NCBI RefSeq assembly: GCF_018860425.1
Contig: NZ_JAHKPI010000025.1
Span: forward strand, 342,524-406,523
Length of the DNA stretch: 64,000 bases
Direction: 5' to 3'
Source: Marinobacter sp. F3R08
Lineage (GTDB): Bacteria > Pseudomonadota > Gammaproteobacteria > Pseudomonadales > Oleiphilaceae
In this document: positions 41,500-51,955 of the stretch, in pieces
Layout of the letters: every line of letters begins with the position of its first letter
Position numbering within the stretch: the stretch's first letter is position 1
Position numbers and translations under genes: made by a program
The notes under the pieces: model-generated
What the model was told of the DNA's origin: nothing
The model's input: the letters and a program-made list of their open reading frames with translations, nothing else
Database searches by the model: none

Positions 41500-42561
41500 A
41501 TGACATACGCCGAAGACCGCATTCTTGTTCAAGAACATCTGGCCCATGCGGCCGAGCCAAAAGCGCTCAGCGCGGATGAAAAGTCTGAGCTGGAGGCTCG
41601 TATCAAATCGGTCCTGAAGGATCAGGATGCTGTTCTGGTGGCCCATTATTACACCGATCCTGACATTCAGCGTCTTGCGGAAGAGACGGGGGGCTGTGTT
41701 GCAGACTCCCTGGAGATGGCCCGGTTTGGTAATCAGCATCCAGCCTCGACCATTGTGGTGGCGGGTGTACGGTTCATGGGTGAAACCGCGAAGATCCTGA
41801 ACCCTGAAAAGCGTGTCCTGATGCCGACACTCGAGGCAACCTGCTCCCTTGACGTGGGTTGTCCTGAAAAAGAATTTGCCGAATTCTGCGATCAACACCC
41901 GGATCGAACCGTTGTGGTCTATGCCAATACGTCTGCTGCAGTCAAAGCGAGGGCAGACTGGGTGGTTACCTCAAGTTGTGCGCAGGCGATCGTTGAAGAC
42001 CTGGATGCCCGAGGCGAAAAAATTCTTTGGGCTCCGGATAAGCATCTGGGGCACTACGTGCAGAAAACGACCGGAGCGGATGTGCTGCTCTGGGATGGTT
42101 CATGTATTGTTCACGAAGAATTCAAACACAGGGGGTTGGAAGATCTGAAGGCCCTCTATCCGGACGCAGCCGTACTTGTCCACCCTGAATCCCCGGATGC
42201 CGTCGTTGAAATGGCGGATGTGGTTGGTTCAACTTCTCAGCTGATTCACGCGGTTCAGACATTGCCAAATGAACAGTTCATTGTTGCCACTGATAACGGC
42301 ATTTTCTACAAGATGCAGCAGCTGGCGCCGAACAAAACACTGATTGAGGCGCCCACAGCGGGGAACGGAGCCACCTGTCGCAGTTGCGCGCATTGCCCCT
42401 GGATGGCGATGAATGGTCTTCAGAACCTTCTTCAGGTCCTGGAGCAGGGTGATCAGGAAGTACTCGTGGGCCAGGAGCTGAGGGAGCGTGCGCTTCAACC
42501 CCTGCAGCGCATGCTGGACTTTACCGCCAACATGAACCTCAAGGTTGCCGGTAACGCCTGA
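41500..42561 (+). CDS. nadA: Quinolinate synthase
   Basis: A 353-residue [4Fe-4S] enzyme that condenses iminoaspartate with dihydroxyacetone phosphate in NAD synthesis. It has [34 protein letters not shown], and cysteines for the cluster in [18 protein letters not shown] and [13 protein letters not shown]. The start MTYAEDRIL lies after the promoter's -10. Its stop codon abuts the stop codon of bepA on the other strand with no base between. Confidence 0.95.
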   Translation: MTYAEDRILVQEHLAHAAEPKALSADEKSELEARIKSVLKDQDAVLVAHYYTDPDIQRLAEETGGCVADSLEMARFGNQHPASTIVVAGVRFMGETAKILNPEKRVLMPTLEATCSLDVGCPEKEFAEFCDQHPDRTVVVYANTSAAVKARADWVVTSSCAQAIVEDLDARGEKILWAPDKHLGHYVQKTTGADVLLWDGSCIVHEEFKHRGLEDLKALYPDAAVLVHPESPDAVVEMADVVGSTSQLIHAVQTLPNEQFIVATDNGIFYKMQQLAPNKTLIEAPTAGNGATCRSCAHCPWMAMNGLQNLLQVLEQGDQEVLVGQELRERALQPLQRMLDFTANMNLKVAGNA

Positions 42562-44034
42562 TTAGCTGTTGGCCCGGGTGTGCAGGCGACTGGCGATTTC
42601 GGCCAGACGCTCGGTCACAACTTGCCGTTGTGGCGCGCCTGCCGGTAATTTCTCCTGTGCCTGCCTGAGCTGACGCTGGGCCGACTCCAGATCTCCCATC
42701 AGTACATCGTATTCGGCGCGGGCACGATGGACGCCGACGATGTTTCTCGCCATCCCTTCGGCTTCGGCCAGTTTCAGCCACAGATGCTCTTGTCCCGGAA
42801 GTTGGCGGGTCAACTGTTTGAGGTATGACGCGGCGGCAGCGCCATTGCCGTCGGCTATTTCCGTTTGGGCCAGGGTGTGGATGATTGGGTAGTTGCCCGG
42901 ATTTCGTGCCAGTGCGTCTTTCAGTATGGCGCGAGCCTCGGCGGTGTGATTCTGTGCCAGCCTGACTTCCGCCAGTGTGACTTGGAAGGTGATCCGCCCC
43001 GGATTTGTGGTTAGCAGGTTGTTTAATATATTCAGAGCCTTGTCGTATTGCTTGTCTTCAAGATACGCCACGGACAGGCCGTAACGGATGGCTTCGTTGC
43101 GCTGGGCATCTGGTTGATCCAGATAAGCCTCGAAGGTTTTTACTGCAATGTCAGGTGAGGGCGCGTAGTACACCTGTAGCCGGCTCCGCATAAGGTGATA
43201 TTCCTGGCCATCCCGGATATGTTCGTCGGGGTACTGTTCTGCCCGGTTTCGGGTATCGGCAACACGGCTCTGTGTTAACGGGTGTGTGGACAGATACTCG
43301 GGCAGGCGATTTCCCTGCATTCGATTCTGTCGCATCATGATTTCAAACATTTCCGGCATGCCCCGAGGGTCCATTCCCGCGTTTGCCAGAATGTCGAGGC
43401 CGACCCGGTCGGCTTCCTGCTCATTGGCGCGGCTGTACGCGAGCATGTTCTGGGTTGCCAGTGCCTGAGTTCCGGCAATGGCTGCGAGGCCAATATCCGA
43501 CTGGGTGACTGCAGACAACACGATGCCGGCGATCATGCCTGCCAGTGTGAGCGGTGCACTGGTTTCCTGTTGTTCCATGCGCCGGGCAAAATGTCGCTGG
43601 CTGAGATGGGCAAGCTCGTGAGCCAGGACGGAGGCAAATTGCTGTTCGGTGGCGGCATTGAGGAACAGGCCTCCATTGACACCCACAATGCCTCCAGGTA
43701 CGGCAAACGCGTTGATGGCAGGGCTGTCGATCAGCGCCAGAGTCAGGTCTCGATCCTGGAGAGGAGCGGAGGGCACCAGGCGATAGGTGATGTTGCTCAG
43801 ATAATCATAAACCAGCGGGTCGCTGATCTGTGATGCTGATCGGCGGATAGAGACCATTACCTGCTGGCCGATCTCCGATTCCTGCTGGCCGGCAATCAGG
43901 CCACCGCCGTTGCCGCCAATGCTCGGTAACTGGCTCTCCTGGGCTGCTCCCGGCAGCGAAACGAACGGAAGTGCCAGTAACAGGATGAAGGCCAGTGCCG
44001 GGAATGTTCGGGGTCGGGAGCATGAAACAATCAT
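42562..44034 (-). CDS. bepA: Periplasmic M48 metalloprotease with TPRs (BepA family)
   Basis: A 490-residue outer-membrane quality-control protease/chaperone. It has a signal peptide (FILLLALPFVSLPGAAQ), the zinc motif HELAHLSQRH near residue 140 and the third ligand in RANEQEADRVG near 205. TPR repeats fill the second half (SVAYLEDKQYDKALNILNNL, TLAQTEIADGNGAAAASYLK). In E. coli BepA (YfgC) assists LptD assembly and degrades stalled outer-membrane proteins. Confidence 0.9.
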   Translation of the reverse strand: MIVSCSRPRTFPALAFILLLALPFVSLPGAAQESQLPSIGGNGGGLIAGQQESEIGQQVMVSIRRSASQISDPLVYDYLSNITYRLVPSAPLQDRDLTLALIDSPAINAFAVPGGIVGVNGGLFLNAATEQQFASVLAHELAHLSQRHFARRMEQQETSAPLTLAGMIAGIVLSAVTQSDIGLAAIAGTQALATQNMLAYSRANEQEADRVGLDILANAGMDPRGMPEMFEIMMRQNRMQGNRLPEYLSTHPLTQSRVADTRNRAEQYPDEHIRDGQEYHLMRSRLQVYYAPSPDIAVKTFEAYLDQPDAQRNEAIRYGLSVAYLEDKQYDKALNILNNLLTTNPGRITFQVTLAEVRLAQNHTAEARAILKDALARNPGNYPIIHTLAQTEIADGNGAAAASYLKQLTRQLPGQEHLWLKLAEAEGMARNIVGVHRARAEYDVLMGDLESAQRQLRQAQEKLPAGAPQRQVVTERLAEIASRLHTRANS

Positions 44035-44197
44035 TTAGCAATGGTGCCTGTGTCTGATATAGCCGGTTTGACAGTGGTTTACGGTAAAAAGTTCTGATCC
44101 CCTGCCGGCAGAGGATTGTGATGCAATACATTATCACTGTCGGCATAATGCCTGCTTGTTAAATCCGCTTATTATTTTGTGATGGTGTATCGCTCGT

Positions 44198-44425
44198 ATG
44201 GTTGATAGAACGCTTGATGCTTCCGGGTTGCGCTGCCCGATGCCGCTGCTGAAAACCAAGTTGGAACTGAACAGCATGGCGCCTGGTGAAGAGCTCGAGG
44301 TAATCGCGACGGACGCAGGTTCGGCCCGAGACATCCCCGCGTTTCTTCAATTGTCTGATCACAGGTTGATTAGCAGCTCCGAAACCGCCGGCCAATATCG
44401 GTTTGTGATAAAGTGCGGCGCTTAA
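44198..44425 (+). CDS. tusA: TusA-family sulfurtransferase
   Basis: A 75-residue TusA/SirA-like protein. The Cys-Pro motif DASGLRCPMPLLKTK carries the persulfide-accepting Cys near residue 13. TusA relays sulfur from IscS for tRNA 2-thiolation, but paralogues serve other sulfur transfers, so the exact role is uncertain. It lies 16 nt before the AI-2E transporter gene; this pairing is common in Pseudomonas-like genomes. Confidence 0.88.
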   Translation: MVDRTLDASGLRCPMPLLKTKLELNSMAPGEELEVIATDAGSARDIPAFLQLSDHRLISSSETAGQYRFVIKCGA

Positions 44426-44441
44426 GTCATTGGAGTTGTAC

Positions 44442-45521
44442 ATGATCAGGACACTACGCAGTCTCGCGCACAAGTATTTCTCAGATGAAGAAGCCGTCAT
44501 TCTTTTTCTGATTCTGGTAACCGGAACCATCTTCGTAATCTGGTTTGGTGCCATGCTTGCGCCGGCCATTGCTTCCTTGATCGTAGCCTTTATTCTGCAA
44601 GGGCTGGTGACCAAACTCAACAAGCTGGGTGTGCCGGAAACCGTCTCTATCGTTGGCGTATTCCTGGTGTTCCTGGGCGTACTTGTTGGGGTCCTTTTTG
44701 GACTGCTGCCTCTGATCTGGACACAGTTGAGCGCCCTGGCCGGTGAAGCACCACGAATCATTCGCGAGCTGCAATCCTATCTTGAGCTGTTACCAGAACA
44801 GTATCCGCACCTGATTTCCGCAGAGGCTGTCAGCACAATTTATAGTCAGGTAAGCACAGAAGTTGGGCACATGACCCAGTGGCTGGTGTCTTTCTCTTTG
44901 TCGAGCATCCCTGACTTGGTGGCGCTACTGATCTACATGGTTCTGGTGCCTATACTGGTGTTTTTCTTCCTGAAAGACCGCGAGGTACTGCTGAGCTCCA
45001 TTGCCCGGCTGCTGCCACCCCAGCGTCCGATGATGCTGCAGATCTGGCACGAAGTGAATCTGCAGTGCGCCAACTATGTCCGCGGCAAGGCCGTGGAGAT
45101 TCTGATTGTGGGCGGGGCGACCTATATTGCCTTCAAACTGCTGGGTATGCCCTATGCGGCGTTACTCTCGCTGCTGGTTGGGCTGAGCGTGGTTATTCCC
45201 TACATCGGCGCTGCCGTTGTCACCATTCCGGTTGCGGTCATTGCATTGTTTGCCTTTGGCTGGGGTAGCCATTTTATCTGGGTTATGGTTGTGTACGGCG
45301 TTATTCAGGCGCTGGATGGCAATGTTCTGGTGCCGATTCTCTTCTCGGAGGTGAACAATCTGCACCCGGTGGCCATCATCGTTGCTGTGCTGTTCTTTGG
45401 GGGGATCTGGGGCTTGTGGGGTGTTTTCTTCGCCATTCCGCTGGCAACCATGCTCAAAGCCGTGTTTGCCGCCTGGCCGGTAAAAGAGTCTGCACCACTG
45501 GCCGAAGCCAGCGATGCTTGA
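44442..45521 (+). CDS. AI-2E family transporter (PerM-like permease)
   Basis: A 359-residue polytopic membrane protein of the AI-2 exporter/PerM family. It has about eight helices, with the conserved central SLSSIPDLVALLIYMVLVPI then LVFFFLKDRE, and the terminal PILFSEVNNLHPVAIIVAVL then FFGGIWGLWGVFFAIPLATM. The substrate is unknown; some members export Na+ or signal molecules. GGAG is 6 nt before the ATG. It is convergent with bcp, and a small GC hairpin (45522-45540) spans both ends. Confidence 0.9.
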   Translation: MIRTLRSLAHKYFSDEEAVILFLILVTGTIFVIWFGAMLAPAIASLIVAFILQGLVTKLNKLGVPETVSIVGVFLVFLGVLVGVLFGLLPLIWTQLSALAGEAPRIIRELQSYLELLPEQYPHLISAEAVSTIYSQVSTEVGHMTQWLVSFSLSSIPDLVALLIYMVLVPILVFFFLKDREVLLSSIARLLPPQRPMMLQIWHEVNLQCANYVRGKAVEILIVGGATYIAFKLLGMPYAALLSLLVGLSVVIPYIGAAVVTIPVAVIALFAFGWGSHFIWVMVVYGVIQALDGNVLVPILFSEVNNLHPVAIIVAVLFFGGIWGLWGVFFAIPLATMLKAVFAAWPVKESAPLAEASDA

Positions 45522-45528
45522 AAGGCGC

Positions 45529-45996
45529 CTACAGCGCCTTCACAGCTTGCAGGACCTCGTCTGCATGGCCTTTGACCTTCACGCCGCGCCATTCAGCTCG
45601 CAGCACGCCGTTTTTGTCGATCAGGAACGTGCTGCGTTCGATTCCCATGTACTCCTTGCCGTACAGCTTCTTTAACTTGATCACATCGAACAGGTTGCAA
45701 AGGGTTTCGTCCTTGTCTGAAATAAGGTGGAACGGAAACGCATGTTTGGCCCGGAAATTTTCATGGGCCTTTAGTCCATCTCTTGAAGCGCCAAGAATGA
45801 CCGTGTCCAATTCTTCAAACTGCTGCATCCGGTCCCGGAAGTCCTGGCCTTCGGTCGTGCAGCCAGGCGTGTTGTCCTTCGGGTAGAAGTAAATAACGAC
45901 ATTCTGGCCCTTCAGATTGTCCAGCCGGATGGTCTGGTCTCCGGTCGCTGGAGCTTCAAAATCCGGAACGGGTTTACTTAACTCAACCGATGGCAT
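45529..45996 (-). CDS. bcp: Thioredoxin-dependent peroxiredoxin Bcp
   Basis: A 155-residue peroxiredoxin Q that reduces hydroperoxides. The peroxidatic Cys is in YPKDNTPGCTTEGQDFRD near residue 46. The usual resolving Cys five residues later is absent, so it would act as a 1-Cys type or use another thiol. IERSTFLIDKNGVLRAEWRG is the typical C-terminal part. Divergent from dapA. Confidence 0.93.
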   Translation of the reverse strand: MPSVELSKPVPDFEAPATGDQTIRLDNLKGQNVVIYFYPKDNTPGCTTEGQDFRDRMQQFEELDTVILGASRDGLKAHENFRAKHAFPFHLISDKDETLCNLFDVIKLKKLYGKEYMGIERSTFLIDKNGVLRAEWRGVKVKGHADEVLQAVKAL

Positions 45997-46070
45997 GACA
46001 TCTCCTTTAATTCCCTTGTGTCAGTTCGTGCCCAACATTACCATATCGGTTTTACTCGGACGGAGCATTT

Positions 46071-46949
46071 ATGATTACGGGTAGCCTTGTCGCACTGGTC
46101 ACGCCCATGCATCCAAACGGTGACATTCACTGGGAGGATCTGGACAAGCTGGTAGACTTTCATATCGAAAACGGAACTCATGGCATTGTTGCCGTGGGCA
46201 CCACCGGCGAATCAGCAACGTTGGATCCTGAAGAGCACTGTAAGGCCATCGGCCATATCATCAAGCGCGTTGATGGTCGAATCTCGGTCATTGCAGGCAC
46301 TGGCGGGAACAGTACCCGTGAGGCCATTGAGCTTACGGCTGAAGCCCACAAGCTTGGTGCCGACGCCTGTCTGCTTGTGGTTCCTTATTACAACAAGCCG
46401 ACTCAGGAAGGCCTGTATCAGCATTTCAAAGCCATTGCCGAAGCGGTTCCGGGCATGAGCCAGATGCTGTACAACGTACCGGGCAGGACTGCTTGCGACA
46501 TGCTCAACGAGACCGTACTCCGGCTCGCCGACATCCCGAACATCGTGGGTATCAAAGATGCCACCGGTAATATTCCCCGTGGAGTCGAGCTGATCGAAGC
46601 GCTGAATGGCCGGCTGGCGGTGTATTCCGGTGATGACGCCACTGCAGCGGAGCTCATGCTGGCTGGTGCCAAGGGTAATGTCTCTGTGACTGCCAACGTT
46701 GCTCCGAAGGCGATGTCCCAGTTGTGCGAGGCGGCCGTTGACGGTAACCGTGAGGAAACCGATCGTCTTAACGAGTTGTTGATGCCCCTTAACCGGAAGT
46801 TGTTCCTCGAGGCGAACCCGATCCCGGTGAAATGGGCTCTCCATCGCATGGGAATCATTGGAGAAGGCATTCGTCTGCCCCTGACACCGCTTAGCGAAAA
46901 GTTCCATGGTGAAGTGGAAGATGCCCTGAAGGCCTCAGGTGTACTCTGA
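46071..46949 (+). CDS. dapA: 4-hydroxy-tetrahydrodipicolinate synthase
   Basis: A 292-residue TIM-barrel aldolase that condenses pyruvate with aspartate semialdehyde for lysine and peptidoglycan. It has [14 protein letters not shown], the catalytic Tyr in [12 protein letters not shown] and the Schiff-base Lys in [13 protein letters not shown] near residue 161. CGGAGCATTT precedes the ATG. It leads dapA-bamC-purC, a conserved order. Confidence 0.96.
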   Translation: MITGSLVALVTPMHPNGDIHWEDLDKLVDFHIENGTHGIVAVGTTGESATLDPEEHCKAIGHIIKRVDGRISVIAGTGGNSTREAIELTAEAHKLGADACLLVVPYYNKPTQEGLYQHFKAIAEAVPGMSQMLYNVPGRTACDMLNETVLRLADIPNIVGIKDATGNIPRGVELIEALNGRLAVYSGDDATAAELMLAGAKGNVSVTANVAPKAMSQLCEAAVDGNREETDRLNELLMPLNRKLFLEANPIPVKWALHRMGIIGEGIRLPLTPLSEKFHGEVEDALKASGVL

Positions 46950-46984
46950 GTTTGCATATATCATCCCAGACCCGGAGTAACCTG

Positions 46985-48082
46985 ATGCAGGTTCTAAACG
47001 GAACCGGTAGTACCGTGATGTTAAAACGCTGTGTTGTTGTATCCGGACTGCTGCTATTGGCAGCAGCCTCCGGGTGCAGCCTGGTTGAGGATCGTTCCGA
47101 ACGCTATGTAAATGCGACGGAAGGGCAGCCGCTGGAATTGCCGGAAACTGCCGACAATTCCCGCTTTAGGCAAGCCATGCCAATCCGTGATGTCCAGACG
47201 GCCGATGCCGGCAAAATGTATCCGTCCGATATACCGAATCCGCCAGACATGACCTCGGACATCCTGGATGAGAATTACGTTATCGAGGAATTCGATGGAC
47301 GGCTCTGGTTGCTGGTTAATGACGTGCCCGGACTTATTTGGCCGGCAGTAAACAGCTACCTGTCCGAACGTGGGCTGGGTGTTGGCTTTGACAGCCCCCA
47401 GCTAGGCATTCTTCAGACGGAACTTGCCAATTTCAGCAAGCGGGCCAGGGATCTGGTGGAGCTGTCGAATAGCCCGTCAGCGAGCGAACAGAAAGTGGTT
47501 CTGCAGGTGCGTATGGCCCCTGGCGTTCGCCGCAAGACCACGGAAGTACAGGTGCGCAGGCTGAATGTTGAAAGTCAGCCGGACGAGCTGATTCCCTGGA
47601 CCGGTGTGTCGGCCCCATCCGAGCAGGCGCTGGAACTGCAGAGACGGTTGCTGTCTGACCTGGGTGACTATCTCAGGGCCCGGGAAGAAACCAAGTCCTT
47701 TTCCCGGGCTGCATCCGGGATGGTTAGCGACCCGCTTGTTCGTCTGATCGTTGAGAATGAAGAGGCGGCTGCGATCCGCATGGAGCTTGATTACGGTCGT
47801 TCATGGGCGGAAGTCAGCCGTGCACTGACTGACTCGGGTATTCCTGTTGTTGATCTCAACCGAAGTGAGGGTTGGTTCCATATTGACTACCGCACTGAAG
47901 ATGAGCGGGATCCCGGTTGGTTCAGCTGGTTCAGTGATAAGGACGAACCCCGGCATACCCATACCGTAAGCCTCAGCCAGAAGGCTGATGCCGTTGTCAT
48001 CTCTGCCGAGGAGATTCCGGGTTACACTGGCAGCCGGACGACACCGGATCTGCTCGCGCAACTGTTCGATTACCTATACTGA
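46985..48082 (+). CDS. bamC: Outer-membrane assembly lipoprotein BamC
   Basis: A 365-residue lipoprotein of the BAM complex. The signal ends in LLAAASGC; the N-terminal unstructured lid segment (QPLELPETADNSRFRQAMPI, then RDVQTADA) and two helix-grip domains follow. The ATG used has CGGAG 6 nt upstream; a later Met eleven codons on (MLKRCVVV) would give a more usual signal length. It lies between dapA and purC as in other gammaproteobacteria. Confidence 0.92.
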   Translation: MQVLNGTGSTVMLKRCVVVSGLLLLAAASGCSLVEDRSERYVNATEGQPLELPETADNSRFRQAMPIRDVQTADAGKMYPSDIPNPPDMTSDILDENYVIEEFDGRLWLLVNDVPGLIWPAVNSYLSERGLGVGFDSPQLGILQTELANFSKRARDLVELSNSPSASEQKVVLQVRMAPGVRRKTTEVQVRRLNVESQPDELIPWTGVSAPSEQALELQRRLLSDLGDYLRAREETKSFSRAASGMVSDPLVRLIVENEEAAAIRMELDYGRSWAEVSRALTDSGIPVVDLNRSEGWFHIDYRTEDERDPGWFSWFSDKDEPRHTHTVSLSQKADAVVISAEEIPGYTGSRTTPDLLAQLFDYLY

Positions 48083-48127
48083 TTCAGGAAGCGGTCGCCA
48101 TTGGCGGCTTCTTTTCGGAGATTTTCA

Positions 48128-48841
48128 ATGGAAAAACGCGAAGAACTTTACGCTGGAAAGGCAAAATCCGTCTATTTTACTGACGATCCCGATCGCTTTG
48201 TGTTGGAGTTCCGTGACGACACATCCGCCTTCGACGGTGAGAAAAAGGAACAATTGAACCGTAAAGGCATGGTGAACAACAAGTTCAATGCATTTGTCAT
48301 GGAAAAGCTGGAAGCTGCGGGCGTACCAACTCATTTTGAGAAGCTGTTGTCTTCCACCGAATCGCTGGTTAAAAAGCTCGACATGATTCCGGTTGAGTGT
48401 GTGGTTCGCAACATCTCGGCAGGCAGTCTTTGTCGGCGTCTCGGTGTCGAAGAGGGGCAGGAGTTGAATCCGCCCACCTACGAACTGTTTCTCAAGAACG
48501 ACGCTCTCCACGATCCAATGGTCAATGAGTCACTGGCCGTCAGTTTTGGCTGGGCAGCCGCGGACGAGCTGGAGCAGATGAAAGAGCTCACCTACCGGGT
48601 AAATGACGTACTGAAAACGCTGTTTGACGATGCCGGCATGCTGTTGGTGGATTACAAGCTGGAGTTTGGCCGCAGTGAAGGGAAGATCGTGCTGGGTGAC
48701 GAATTCAGTCCCGACGGTTGCCGGATCTGGGATAAGGAAACCCGCAAGAAAATGGATAAGGATCGTTTCCGCCAGGGGCTTGGAGAGGTTATTGAAACCT
48801 ATGAAGAAGTCGGGCGTCGTTTGGGTATCCAGTTCGACTGA
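48128..48841 (+). CDS. purC: SAICAR synthetase
   Basis: A 237-residue enzyme that joins CAIR and aspartate with ATP in purine synthesis. It has [20 protein letters not shown], the conserved [31 protein letters not shown] and [24 protein letters not shown] lies 7 nt before the ATG. Length and N-terminus match the short bacterial form. Confidence 0.96.
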   Translation: MEKREELYAGKAKSVYFTDDPDRFVLEFRDDTSAFDGEKKEQLNRKGMVNNKFNAFVMEKLEAAGVPTHFEKLLSSTESLVKKLDMIPVECVVRNISAGSLCRRLGVEEGQELNPPTYELFLKNDALHDPMVNESLAVSFGWAAADELEQMKELTYRVNDVLKTLFDDAGMLLVDYKLEFGRSEGKIVLGDEFSPDGCRIWDKETRKKMDKDRFRQGLGEVIETYEEVGRRLGIQFD

Positions 48842-48873
48842 TTGAAACTGACAATAAATGCAAAAGGTGTGTC

Positions 48874-49605
48874 ATGCGTAAACTGATGTTTGCTGTAGGT
48901 GGTTCACTGATTCTGGTGGCGCCTATGTCACATGCAGACGTGGTTGGATTTGGAGCCAGCGTAAGTTACTGGGACTCAGATCTGTCTGGTAAGGCTGCCA
49001 CCAATAACGACGTTGTTGACGTTGAGAACGATCTGAACCTCGATGGTGATTCCAATACCAATGCGTCGCTGTATCTTGAGCATCCGGTACCCGTATTGCC
49101 CAACGTTCGGTTGGGCTACACTCTGGTTGAGCAGAGTGGCCGCGGCGATGTGGGCCTCACCGGCTTTGATGGCGTTACAGGAGAGGTTCAGTCCGATCTG
49201 GATCTGGAGCAGCTGGATCTGACTCTGTACTACGAAGTGCTCGATAACTGGGTAAATCTTGATCTTGGCCTGACCGCTCGAGATCTGTCCGGAGAGTTGC
49301 TGGTAAAGGAGGCGTTTACCGGTGTTCCATCGAGTGAAACCAGCATCGATGCTGTGATACCGATGGGTTATCTGGCTGCCCGCTTTGATTTGCCCTTTAC
49401 GGGCGTTTCGGTCGGTGCAGAAGGTAACTTCATCAGTTTTGATGGCGACTCGTTGCATGATTTTAATGCATATGGGCAGTTCGATATGGCGCTGGTTCAG
49501 TTCCGTGCAGGCTATCGCCGGATGTCCATTGATTACGAAGACGGAAATGACCGCTTTGATGTCGAGATTGGCGGACCGTTTGTGAGTGCGGGCGTTTCGT
49601 TCTAA
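48874..49605 (+). CDS. Outer-membrane beta-barrel protein (TIGR04219 type)
   Basis: A 243-residue exported protein. It has a signal peptide ([20 protein letters not shown]) and alternating hydrophobic/polar strands throughout ([40 protein letters not shown]), ending in ...SAGVSF with a terminal Phe as outer-membrane proteins do. The family is found in marine gammaproteobacteria; its cargo or function is unknown. Confidence 0.85.
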   Translation: MRKLMFAVGGSLILVAPMSHADVVGFGASVSYWDSDLSGKAATNNDVVDVENDLNLDGDSNTNASLYLEHPVPVLPNVRLGYTLVEQSGRGDVGLTGFDGVTGEVQSDLDLEQLDLTLYYEVLDNWVNLDLGLTARDLSGELLVKEAFTGVPSSETSIDAVIPMGYLAARFDLPFTGVSVGAEGNFISFDGDSLHDFNAYGQFDMALVQFRAGYRRMSIDYEDGNDRFDVEIGGPFVSAGVSF

Positions 49606-49633
49606 GTTTGGCGTTCGTTCCGAGGAGAGATAC

Positions 49634-50641
49634 TTGAAGATACTTGTTACTGGTACTGCTGGCTTTATCGGATCACACCTGGCGCACCGGCTGCTCGACC
49701 GCGGTGATGAAGTCATTGGCGTGGACAACGTCAATGACTATTACGATGTGAATTTGAAAGAAGCCCGGCTGGAGCGGCTGACCAGCAAGGCAGGTTTTAC
49801 TGAAGTCCGGCAGGATGTCGCAGACCGGGCCGCTATGGAAGCGCTTTTCGCCGAGCATAAGCCGGAAAGGGTCGTGCATCTGGCGGCCCAGGCGGGGGTT
49901 CGGTATTCCATCGAGAACCCTCATGCCTATGTTGATGCCAATCTCGTCGGATTTATCAACATCCTCGAGGGCTGCCGACATAACGATGTGAAGCATCTTG
50001 TGTATGCGTCGAGCAGCTCGGTGTACGGTGCCAACGAAACCATGCCGTTCTCGGTCCACGATAATGTGGATCATCCCCTGAGTCTCTATGCGGCCTCCAA
50101 GAAGGCTAACGAGCTCATGGCCCATACCTACAGTCATCTCTATAACCTGCCAACGACTGGCCTCCGGTTCTTTACCGTTTACGGTCCGTGGGGCCGCCCG
50201 GATATGGCTTTGTTTATCTTTACCAAAAAGATTCTTGCAGGAGAGGCGATCGATGTCTTCAATCATGGTCACCACCGCCGGGATTTCACCTACATCGACG
50301 ACATCGTAGAAGGTGTTATCCGGACTCTCGATCATGTTGCTGAGCCCAACGATGCATGGAGTGGTGCAACACCGGATCCGGGCACCAGCAAGGCGCCATA
50401 CCGGTTGTACAACATCGGCAGCAATAATCCCGTGGAGCTGTCGCGCTTTATCGAGATTATTGAAGAGCGGGTTGGCAAAAAAGCGGAGAAAAATCTGCTT
50501 CCCCTGCAGCCTGGTGACGTGCCTGCCACTTACGCCAACGTTGATGATCTGATCGATGATGTAGGTTACAAGCCGGCCACTCCCGTCGAGGAGGGGATTG
50601 CCAGGTTTGTTGACTGGTATCGGGATTTCTACAAGGAATGA
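49634..50641 (+). CDS. Nucleotide-sugar epimerase, probably UDP-glucuronate 4-epimerase
   Basis: A 335-residue extended SDR. It has the NAD motif [14 protein letters not shown], the Ser in [11 protein letters not shown], YxxxK in [11 protein letters not shown], and the signature of UDP-GlcA 4-epimerases [20 protein letters not shown] and [20 protein letters not shown]. It would make UDP-galacturonate from the product of the ugd enzyme at 28.5 kb. It starts with TTG after GAGGAGAG. A strong terminator follows. Confidence 0.9.
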   Translation: MKILVTGTAGFIGSHLAHRLLDRGDEVIGVDNVNDYYDVNLKEARLERLTSKAGFTEVRQDVADRAAMEALFAEHKPERVVHLAAQAGVRYSIENPHAYVDANLVGFINILEGCRHNDVKHLVYASSSSVYGANETMPFSVHDNVDHPLSLYAASKKANELMAHTYSHLYNLPTTGLRFFTVYGPWGRPDMALFIFTKKILAGEAIDVFNHGHHRRDFTYIDDIVEGVIRTLDHVAEPNDAWSGATPDPGTSKAPYRLYNIGSNNPVELSRFIEIIEERVGKKAEKNLLPLQPGDVPATYANVDDLIDDVGYKPATPVEEGIARFVDWYRDFYKE

Positions 50642-50646
50642 AGTAA

Positions 50647-50671
50647 GGGCCAGCATCTGCTGGCCCTTTTT
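50647..50671 (+). terminator. Rho-independent terminator after the epimerase
   Basis: GGGCCAGCA-TC-TGCTGGCCC forms a 9-bp stem followed by TTTTT, 5 nt after the stop. Confidence 0.9.
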
Positions 50672-50681
50672 GTATCTGCTA

Positions 50682-51323
50682 TCAAAGCGGCCTGAACTCC
50701 TCAAGACGGGCGTATTGGGTAAAATGTTGCCCATCCCAATGAAGTGTATAGTGGCCAGCCTGGACAACGGGGGTGGTCGCCGGTGGCCGAAACAGCGCAA
50801 TGGCTTCTGCGCCAGGGTTGCGAACGGAGCTGTACAGAACGCCGAATTCACCAGCATTCAGAAGATCTGCAGCAATCTTCTGCCCGGGTTCGTAGTCAGT
50901 TTCATGCATGTATGGGCGCTGATGCCGGAGATCTACCAGCGGTTGTGCAATGTGCCCCGTGTAACAGCGAACGACTGCTGAAAAATCATTTTCGACACCA
51001 AAACCCCGCCACACGTTTCCGGCATGGTAGCTCCATTCCCGTAGCGCCGTTTCAACGGAGTCACCTGCGTAATAAGCCCCGCGGCTTCTGGTGTTGAACC
51101 GTCCCTCCGCGGGGTAACAGAAGGATGCCATGACGGCACCCCAGCCGGGTCCGGTCCGAAAGTCAGTTTTATCGATGTAGCGGGGCCAATGCACAACACG
51201 ATCGTTGGTGGCAGATTCCAGCTCCGCAAGAAGCATGGAATCAGGGCTTTCAAAACAGTCGATTGGCGGGTGCTTGCTGTGTATGACCCGGTGATGCTTC
51301 CATTGGGGTTTGACGCAATTCAA
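50682..51323 (-). CDS. RES-domain toxin
   Basis: A 213-residue RES toxin, a family that depletes NAD+ by phosphorolysis or hydrolysis. The namesake residues are seen: the Arg in EGRFNTRSRGAYYAGDSVET, the Glu in TALREWSYH and the Ser in VLYSSVRNPGAEAIALF. It starts with TTG after AGGGAG, 27 nt downstream of the antitoxin gene. Confidence 0.88.
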   Translation of the reverse strand: MNCVKPQWKHHRVIHSKHPPIDCFESPDSMLLAELESATNDRVVHWPRYIDKTDFRTGPGWGAVMASFCYPAEGRFNTRSRGAYYAGDSVETALREWSYHAGNVWRGFGVENDFSAVVRCYTGHIAQPLVDLRHQRPYMHETDYEPGQKIAADLLNAGEFGVLYSSVRNPGAEAIALFRPPATTPVVQAGHYTLHWDGQHFTQYARLEEFRPL

Positions 51324-51350
51324 TTCGGACTCCCTGTCTTATCGGTGATG

Positions 51351-51797
51351 TCACCCGCGCATTGCGTCCAGGTTCCGGCGAACGTAGTAGAGTGAGTCCA
51401 TGGAGCCCTGTTCCAGCAAGTAGTGTCGGATCGATTCGCCGCGCAGGCCCATCAGCTCAACCGGTTTCTGGAACCATTCGAAAGCCAGTTGTTCCTGTCC
51501 TGCGGGAGTGAGCAGAGTAAGGGCCTTATGAATGCCCAGAAGCAGGCTGATTCTGTCCATGACATCCCGTGACACATCCACCTCATCGCCCAGGCTGACA
51601 CGTTTTTGCCAGTCGGTCAGTGTTCTGCGGCGAATGCCCCCGAGAAGAACTCCCAGCTGATCCATTGTCAGCCCCCAGGGTTCACGGTGTTCGAACAGCC
51701 AGCGAAGTCCTGCCGTGCTATGAGCGGAAGTCAGTGCACCCCCGGATCTCTCAGGCGGGGTGGTGTCTATAGGGTGGTGATCCCTCAAACCAAACAT
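51351..51797 (-). CDS. Xre/MbcA/ParS-type antitoxin (DUF2384)
   Basis: A 148-residue antitoxin. An Xre-like helix-turn-helix (MDQLGVLLGGIRRRTLTDWQ) is followed by the DUF2384 toxin-binding part (RISLLLGIHKALTLLTP, then WFQKPVELMGLRGESIRHYL), ending in the loop that blocks the RES active site. I start at MFGLRDHHPIDT, with AGAGG 6 nt upstream. The antitoxin gene comes first and probably represses the pair. Confidence 0.88.
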   Translation of the reverse strand: MFGLRDHHPIDTTPPERSGGALTSAHSTAGLRWLFEHREPWGLTMDQLGVLLGGIRRRTLTDWQKRVSLGDEVDVSRDVMDRISLLLGIHKALTLLTPAGQEQLAFEWFQKPVELMGLRGESIRHYLLEQGSMDSLYYVRRNLDAMRG

Positions 51798-51955
51798 AAC
51801 AGCCTCTCTTGAACCGCGGGTATCGTTGGGCCCGTTCCCGAATCCTTCTGACACATTCAGTATAGTGTGTTTTCCAATGGCGAGCAATTATGCCCATTAG
51901 GTTGCAATAGGGGCAAATGCGCTCAATGTGGTTGTGCTGTTTTCAGGCCCAGAAT

